A DNA stretch of 64,000 bases, taken from positions 79,215 through 143,214 of the forward strand of contig CALYLW010001399.1 of NCBI GenBank assembly GCA_944989445.1, written 5' to 3'. Below the pieces are notes generated by a model. It was not told the origin of the DNA and made no database searches. It saw only the letters and a list, made by a program, of their open reading frames with translations. The stretch comes from Ampullaceana balthica. Its lineage: Eukaryota > Mollusca > Gastropoda > Lymnaeidae. Made by a program: the position numbers and the translations under genes. Positions 57,885 through 64,000 of the stretch are shown piece by piece (position 1 is the first letter of the stretch; every line of letters begins with the position of its first letter).

Positions 57885-59624
57885 CAGTGGCGTAGCGAGA
57901 GGGGGGGGAAAGGGGGGCAAATGCCCCGGGCGGCACTTTTTTAGGGGCGGCAAAATCCTCGTCGTTAATTAGCTTCTAAAAGTTAAAATTTAAAAAAAAG
58001 AGTAAACTTTCATTTAAAATTAATCAAAACTAAATAAATTGAGGAAAGTAATAAAGAACCTATCCTAAAATATGTAATCTTCTCTACTGCCAAAACTTCA
58101 AACTCCATATTGGATATACATTATTCTGATACTTATGCTACTGAACATAAAACCCAAGAGGCTTAAGAAGTAGGAGAACGTTATAGCGATCTGCTGGTAC
58201 TTAATTGATTCTTTAAACTTGACAGCCACTCCTTTTGTAGTAGGAACAATTTCTGAATTCTATCAATTTCAAACATGAGCCAACCAAATACTTTTGGCAG
58301 CATTTTGCTGGGGGAGGGGGGGCAAATTCCTCATTGTTAATTAGCTTGTAAAAATGAAAGAAGCTAAAATAAAATTGATAAAAACAAGAAAAATTCAAGG
58401 GAAAATATATATTAAAAAAAAGAGAAGTGAAAGAACCATATTAAAATATGAGAATATTTCTAATGTCAAACTTTAAACTTCATAGTGAATCTAAATGAAT
58501 ATAAATGAATCTGATACTAATGATCGTAAACTGAAAAAAAAACCAAGAGGCTGAAATAGCATAAAAACATGACGCCGTTGAGCAGGTACCTATAATTGAT
58601 TCACATTTGTCAGCCGCTTATCTTGTAGAAGCGAAATGGCTGTGTCCGTTAAATTCTAACTAAAACCATTACAATTCTAACAACATACATGGACTTATTG
58701 ATATAAATAAATTGCACGCACGTACAGATGAACATTTGCGATTACTATAAGTCCAGCGAGATTGAGTGTCCATCATATTAACATTAACATCTCCAAATTA
58801 ATGAAGGTCCTTACATCAAAATAAAGATGAAACAGGTTTTAAAGTAAGTAAACTAATGGATAAAAATTGTTTGCATACTTAAATGGCTTATTCTCTTTAA
58901 AAAACAACAACATTATTTTAAATTTAATGTATTTTTTTGTGCGGCATAAACAAAAATCATGAACGAAATAGCTTGTAAAATATTATTAAAAACTGGCATC
59001 AAATAAATCCTAAAGTAACCACACATGAATTAAGCGCTCAACATTAACAACAATTTTGCTAATGGCAGGATTCAAAAATCGGATTTAAAAAAAAATATTA
59101 AAAAAGAACAACAACTCGTTGTTGTAAAAGAAAACAAAGCAAATTGAAAAGAAGTTTTTGTTAGAATCTCTGACATTATTAAATCCTGGGAAAATAGAAT
59201 ATGGCTTTTCGCTGTTACAGAGAGAACTTGTCACCTCAAATTCAAGATGCTCACTGCAGTTTTAGAAGATACAATTCACCAAAAATTGTCTTTGAGGTAC
59301 AAGAGATGAAATATTATTCCATTGTATTCCATTACACTCAACAATGAATACATCAAGATTGATTAATCTATAACCTTTTGGCTATTGAGCTGCACATGGC
59401 TGACCATATTGATACATCAAAGATTGAGTCATTAGGAAAAGCAGAAAACTTCAATTTTATTCAAGAAATGAAAGCTCCTCTATTTATTTCTAACATGAAA
59501 ATAAATAGTATCCTAATTATTACTTGCTAATAAAAAGTACCTTTTCTTTAAAGAATCTACATTATTTTCCGATTCGCAAACTTTGATTTTGCCCCGGGTG
59601 GCACATTCCCACGCTACGCCGCTG
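57885..59624. mobile_element. 1.74 kb zf-MYM-type hAT, non-autonomous, perfect TSD
   Basis: Begins CAGTGGCGTAGCGAGAGG, then G-runs and GCCCCGGGCGGCAC; ends GCCCCGGGTGGCACATTCCC followed by ACGCTACGCCGCTG. Exact TSD ACATCACA at 57877-57884 and 59625-59632. Inserted into a Harbinger-like MITE. It holds only weak transposase scraps (LAIELHMADHIDTSKIESLG near 59380-59440, resembling the C-terminal end). Relative of 15513-16343. Confidence 0.92.
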
Positions 59625-59632
59625 ACATCACA

Positions 59633-59721
59633 ATGGCCTGACCCCCCCCCCTGTCACAAAGTGTCGCACTTTCTTACACCCCCTCCCCCCTCGGAGCGTG
59701 ACGTACTTTATGGACGGCCCC
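59633..59721. mobile_element. Right part of a Harbinger-like MITE split by a hAT
   Basis: TGTCACAAAGTGTCGCACTT, then GGAGCGTGACGTACTTTATG and GACGGCCCC. The AT-rich centre of the same MITE ends at about 57876, on the other side of the hAT. Confidence 0.7.
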
Positions 59722-59981
59722 TATGTAGTTATCGAAGAGTACCTAGATCTTAATCTGATATCTATACTATACATGGGCGCCCGCAGAAAATTTTCTAGGG
59801 GGGGGGGCAAAATATTTTTAGTAATGTTTTAATTTTAATGTAGTTTTAATTTACTGTAGCGTATATGTATTGTAAACGAACGGACTGGGCACTGTAGTAG
59901 TGAAGGGCATACATTAGTACCAAAGTTGTTATTTACACAATGTATGCAAGTATATAACGAAACATAATTTTAAAATAAAAT

Positions 59982-62717
59982 TTATTCTTTAAACAAGAAC
60001 TGGAGTCGTCTGTTATCCCTGCCAAACATATCTACAATTTTGTCCATAAAGTCTTTTTTGTTGCCGTTCACTTTGTCTCTGTGTACGCTTAACATGCACA
60101 ACCCAGACAGACGTTCATCTGACATTGTAGATCTAAGCCATGTTTTTACACGACGTAATGTGCTGAACGACCGCTCCACAGTACATGTTGTTGCTGGTAA
60201 TGTTAGCAAAACTAGTAAGGCATACCTGACAGCCGGATAAAACTTTGTAAACGGTAACAAGTCGAGGAAATCTTGGCTACTTTTGTATTCTCGCGTTTTC
60301 CAAAAATCAAACCAACTCAAGGCTTCACTTTCAAAATTATCAATGTGGTATACCTGATTAATAGTAGACATTGTATCCTTAAACTGTTGACGATTCAATT
60401 TGTACAATTTCGAAGGGCGTAGCAACGTTAAGTTAAATTGTGCACTGTTGGCGTCACAAAATCGACTCTCAATTGAGCTAATTAGAGAATCCAAGTATGG
60501 AATGTAAACTGTTTGTCTGAAGTACTCCTCAACACTTGTGGTTTCTGGATTACTTCGATGCTTTTGTCTTCCACACTGTCTTGGGATAATCAGTTCAATA
60601 TCCACCTTCTGTGCGATTTGTACTGTTTTCTCAAAAATATCCCTGAAATAGTTATCGGAATCACCTCGGTGAAGTTTTATTACACTGAGCAGGTTTTGAA
60701 CTTGCAGTTGGACTTCTGGAAGATCAACTTGAACAGCTTGAAGAGCCTGAGTAACTGGTTCCAGTATGGCAGAGTACTGCGAAATAATATTGAGACAAAA
60801 TAAAAACGTGCTGGACTTTGATGAACAATATAATTGATGTGCAGCCTGTCGTGTATTTCCATTTGCATGCAATGAAAATTCTTCCAGTTGACAATAAATA
60901 TCTTCAAATTTACTAGAAAAAATACGAATACGTTTATACTTGCTTGTCCATCTTGTCTCACACAGCAGAGGAATATTTGGAACAGAGGACCTCCTTTTTG
61001 GACTTTCACGAAAAAATGTAATAATTGCTTTGATAGTACCAATAGTATTTCGTATCACTGCAACATTATTAAGATCATTTACTACGAGATTCAGTCTATG
61101 CGAGGCACAGTGAACAAAGGCAGCCTTGGGGTAAATACTTCGAATTTTTGCCTGAACACCATTTTCTTTCCCGGCCATTGTAGAGCATCCATCATAACCT
61201 TGACCCAGCAGATTATTAAGGAGAAGACCAAATGTTTTGCAATGTTCAATAATACAATCAGATATCGTGGCGGCGTCCATATCTTTCAGAGGAGAAAATC
61301 CAAGGAATTCCTCACGAATCATAGCCTGCTCACTAGACGTATCTACAAACCGGACTCCCAGTGATAATTGTTCTGTTCCTGAGATATCTGCTGTTTCATC
61401 GGCTATGATCGAGAATCCAACAGCATTGTTGGCAGCTTTTACAATGTCTTCTCGCAGAGCTTGTTCAGACATGTTGATCAAATCATTCTGAGTTCGGTGT
61501 GATGTGTAACGTGCATTTTCAGCAGCTGTATCAAAATGGTTTTTTAAAATACTGTCTCCTCCCTCAATTCGATAAGCATAAAGTTGTTCGGCATTTCCTT
61601 TGGTGCTATTTTTCCCACGAATTGCCAAATCGTTTGTTCCGCAAAATAAGATTGTTGAAATAATAGGATACAGTTTCTTTCTGTTTTCTTCAATAATTCG
61701 TTTTACTGAATTATCTACCTGACAAATAATAACCTTATTTGGATCTCTAATGGTTGACGTGAAGTGTTCAGCATCTTGTTGAGACCCACGATGCCATGCT
61801 GAGCTGATATGGTTTCTTGCACATTCATTAAAATCTTTGTACTTTGTGCAAGGAGTAGTAATAAAGGCACCTTGAATTCCTCTTTGAACTGGTTGCGGAA
61901 ATAAAACACAGAAAATGCAAAAGGCACCTTTTAACCTTGGTGAATATGATAACCATGGACTATACTTTGTCAGCCAAGATTCCCTGAAACAATGTTTTCC
62001 ACTTCCAGATATGTCACCTTCAAAATCATATGACTGTTGAGGCTTGTATGGATCAGTTAGCAAACGATACTTAAGATCGACAGCAATCTTCGTAGTAGAT
62101 TTTACATAGTTTCCAATGTCATATGTTAACATAGTATCTCTACTTTCAAGCTTGTCAGGGTCTGGTTCTGGTGGTAGCGTTGCTGCTCCACATGAACAAG
62201 CAACAGTGTCCGTTTTCCGTTTTTTGCAGACAGGAGTTAACGTTATGTCTGAAGTACTCCTCAACACTTGTGCAAGGAGTAGTAATAAAGGCACCTTGAA
62301 TTCCTCTTTGAACTGGTTGCGGAAATAAAACACAGAAAATGCAAAAGGCACCTTTTAACCTTGGTGAATATGATAACCATGGACTATACTTTGTCAGCCA
62401 AGATTCCCTGAAACAATGTTTTCCACTTCCAGATATGTCACCTTCAAAATCATATGACTGTTGAGGCTTGTATGGATCAGTTAGCAAACGATACTTAAGA
62501 TCGACAGCAATCTTCGTAGTAGATTTTACATAGTTTCCAATGTCATATGTTAACATAGTATCTCTACTTTCAAGCTTGTCAGGGTCTGGTTCTGGTGGTA
62601 GCGTTGCTGCTCCACATGAACAAGCAACAGTGTCCGTTTTCCGTTTTTTGCATCTTCTACATCTGGAATCGATTGCTGTGGCTGTGTGAGAGGTTTTAAA
62701 AATTTCCGGATATCCAT
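59982..62717 (-). CDS. hAT transposase, P52rIPK/zf-MYM-like, N-terminus disrupted
   Basis: A 789-codon open frame runs from 62351 to 59982. Domains by residue in that frame: TTF-type zinc finger about 118-195 (KHCFRESWLTKYSPWLSYSP, then GAFCIFCVLFP and CARNHxSSAWH); catalytic core with D318 (SIIADETADISG), D387 (GQGYDGCSTMAG), C415-x2-H418 (VHCASHRLNLV) and W468 (CETRW); C-terminal dimerisation domain about 690-760 with E726 (TCTVERSFSTLRRV) and SDERLSGLCMLSVHRD. All expected hAT residues are present. The natural start is probably ATG at 62717 (MDIRKFLKPLTQPQQSIP). It is cut off by an exact 384-bp duplication and one apparent frame change in an A-run near 62650, so the 62351 ATG is fortuitous. 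Role: cut-and-paste DNA transposition in the nucleus. Probably recently active, now likely inactive if the assembly is right. Confidence 0.88.
61845..62228. repeat. 384-bp exact duplication, copy 1
   Basis: Identical by eye to 62269-62652. Covers transposase residues from the basic KKRKTDT segment to GAFITTPCT. Confidence 0.93.
62229..62268. other. 40-bp linker between the duplicated segments
   Basis: Contains TGTCTGAAGTACTCCTCAAC followed by ACTTG. The same run is present in the transposase at about 60515-60539 (residues SVEEYFRQ), so the linker seems to have been copied from inside the gene. Confidence 0.8.
62269..62652. repeat. 384-bp exact duplication, copy 2
   Basis: Offset of 424 bp from copy 1. 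On the minus strand this is the copy nearer the natural N-terminus (MDIRKFL...). Confidence 0.93.
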
Positions 62718-63944
62718 GACGCCTAAAAGTAAACTGTTTATTGCAATAACTTCTTTGCTTTGGTACACACAGTTATTGATGTATAAGTTCTTGAACTAAC
62801 ACAGGAAACATATTATACAGTTATGCTACCGTCTATGCCCTACTGACGACTATCTCTACAGCACTGTCCTAATTGTCTTACATGTCGCACCTAAATGCTG
62901 TCTCTAAAATGTTCTCCCTAAATGTTCTCTTCCTTATATAGTCGGCGAGCCGTAAGGTGTTTGATCCGGTCCAGCAGTATTGTCATATAATCTAATCTGT
63001 ATAAGTCATTTCCGGTCATTGTTAGGAGGAATTCGGAAGGCCTCACATCCGGCAGCCAAATACACAACATTGTGCTGGGCTGGGGGCGGTATTGTTTAGA
63101 GAACCGATAATTTTCACCTCTGCCCGACGCATTCCAAGCTCCACCACAATAGTGTGGTGGGCTGCAGGGGGGATGGCTGTGGAAGCTTTTACTTCTGAGT
63201 CCAATAAATTTCTGGAGCCGGATGTCCTCACTTCCGAATTCCTGTCAGTCATCAGTAATCCAACACCCCAGGTACCGTCACCGGGAGTGAACAGAGGGCC
63301 CTTTGTTGCATGCGTGAGAAAGGGGGAGGGGAGCACAGTGGCTGGCGCTCCCCATGTATGTTTTTGGGGGCACACGGCCACATCCATAATAAAAATACTT
63401 ATGTTCAAAACAACGTTTGACTCACAACATACGGTTGTACATAAAATAATTAATATTGTAGAGAACCTGTTGGTATGTTGGTGTATTGGGCCTCATTACT
63501 ACTGGTTGGACTAAACTCTCTGCTTTCACTCAATTCAAACACCAAGACTGTAAGACTACATGAAGACTTATTATTTCCTCTTTATTGCCTCACTCCTTGA
63601 TTCCGCTGCTGTCTCAATTCCGAAGCGGACGGCTGACCTTTAGATAACAGAGTCTACATTAAGCACCTCTGGGCGTCTGGACGCGGTTCGGTCTATTCAT
63701 CTATCCAAGCTACCGCATGGGGCAGTTCACACATCTTGGTCAGTCCTGACCAGACTAAAAGTCCATGCCAGCAACAGCAATCTTTGATTTAAAGACCGTT
63801 TAAACTGCCCTAATTCTCTACAATATAGAAAATATAAACATAATTACCCAATAAAACGAAATCAGCATCAGCTTAGATACTTTCTGTTTATTTTCTCTTT
63901 ACTTTAATAAATTTGTTGTCTATTATTGTCAAATTTTTTTTTAA
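62718..63944. other. 5' region of the terminal hAT, unassigned
   Basis: No recognised protein. 63092-63408 is open on both strands (plus SESNKFLEPDVLTSEFLSVI; minus TKGPLFTPGDGTWGVGLLMT) but matches nothing I know. It may be another element inside the hAT's leader. Confidence 0.35.
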
Positions 63945-64000
63945 TCAATCAATCCAGGGGGGGGGGCAAGCGCCCCCCCTTGCCCCCCCCCCTGCGGGCG
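63945..64000. repeat. G-tract/C-tract hairpin at the hAT right end
   Basis: A run of about ten G, then CAAGCGCCCCCC and a C-run, closing with CTGCGGGCG at the window edge. It mirrors the left end at 59772-59812. Confidence 0.7.

Larger units (their letters stand above)
59772..64000 (-). mobile_element. Near-complete hAT running off the window
   Basis: Left end CATGGGCGCCCGCAG at 59772, followed by a run of G. The window ends in CTGCGGGCG, the start of the matching right end, after a G-run and C-run. The element is therefore at least 4.2 kb, and the last few bases and right TSD lie beyond 64000. Candidate left TSD ATACTATA (59764-59771). It encodes a minus-strand transposase. Confidence 0.8.

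Noticed and set aside
53757..59721. Single MITE with both halves 4-6 kb apart
   Set aside because: The AT-rich centre is present in both pieces, so they may be two copies; not supported enough to call one split element.

Overview
This is eukaryotic, AT-rich, repeat-dense DNA. The translated remnants are the animal-type hAT transposases related to zf-MYM/TTF, ZBED5 and SCAND3 proteins, plus ends of two LINE families. Together with Helitron-like ends, a tRNA-headed SINE and very many small hAT MITEs, they suggest an invertebrate, most likely a mollusc (gastropod-like). That taxon is an inference from style, not from a marker gene. I recognise no host protein gene, no functional tRNA or rRNA, and no bacterial-type operon. 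The long open frames over tandem arrays are artefacts.

Layout. 0-7.7 kb: an imperfect palindrome interrupted by a 5'-truncated LINE, small hAT and Harbinger-like MITEs, and two SINE copies. 7.76-10.74 kb: six tandem copies of a ~0.5 kb satellite unit; single and inverted relatives lie at 14.6 kb and 45-46 kb. 10.8-17.2 kb: hAT MITEs with clean 8-bp target-site duplications (TSDs), a Helitron-like insertion inside a minisatellite, and a decayed hAT. 17.3-20.4 kb: a three-level nest (MITE split by a hAT, which is itself split by another hAT). 21.6-31.5 kb: a run of minisatellites (units of 35, 36, 5, 2, ~25/106 and 32 bp) separated by MITEs. 32.1-36.1 kb: a complete zf-MYM hAT (perfect TSD) that contains a second hAT and a 177-bp MITE, each with its own TSD. 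36.9-46.8 kb: two copies of a LINE C-terminus, a 51-bp hAT-like element, more MITEs, and minisatellites of 33, 31 and 20 bp. 46.9-59.7 kb: a SINE pair in opposite orientation, and a zf-MYM hAT remnant invaded by a ZBED5-like hAT that was in turn invaded by a Mutator-like foldback element with a 9-bp TSD. A second ZBED5-like copy sits in the opposite orientation with a perfect TSD, followed by a non-autonomous hAT with a perfect TSD. 59.8-64.0 kb: the most intact gene, a P52rIPK/zf-MYM-like hAT transposase on the minus strand. Its N-terminal end is broken by an exact 384-bp tandem duplication, and the element runs off the window end.

The elements form stratigraphic layers rather than a pathway: nesting order gives the relative age of insertions. 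The only protein that still looks biochemically competent over its core is the 60-62.4 kb transposase. The others show stop codons, frameshifts or loss of a conserved Asp. No novel cellular system is evident. The most interesting items are the MULE-like element with iterated terminal repeats, the satellite with a fourfold internal motif, the minimal 51-bp element, the SINE head lacking an anticodon arm, the exact duplication in the youngest transposase, and the G-tract-rich ends shared by the zf-MYM hATs.
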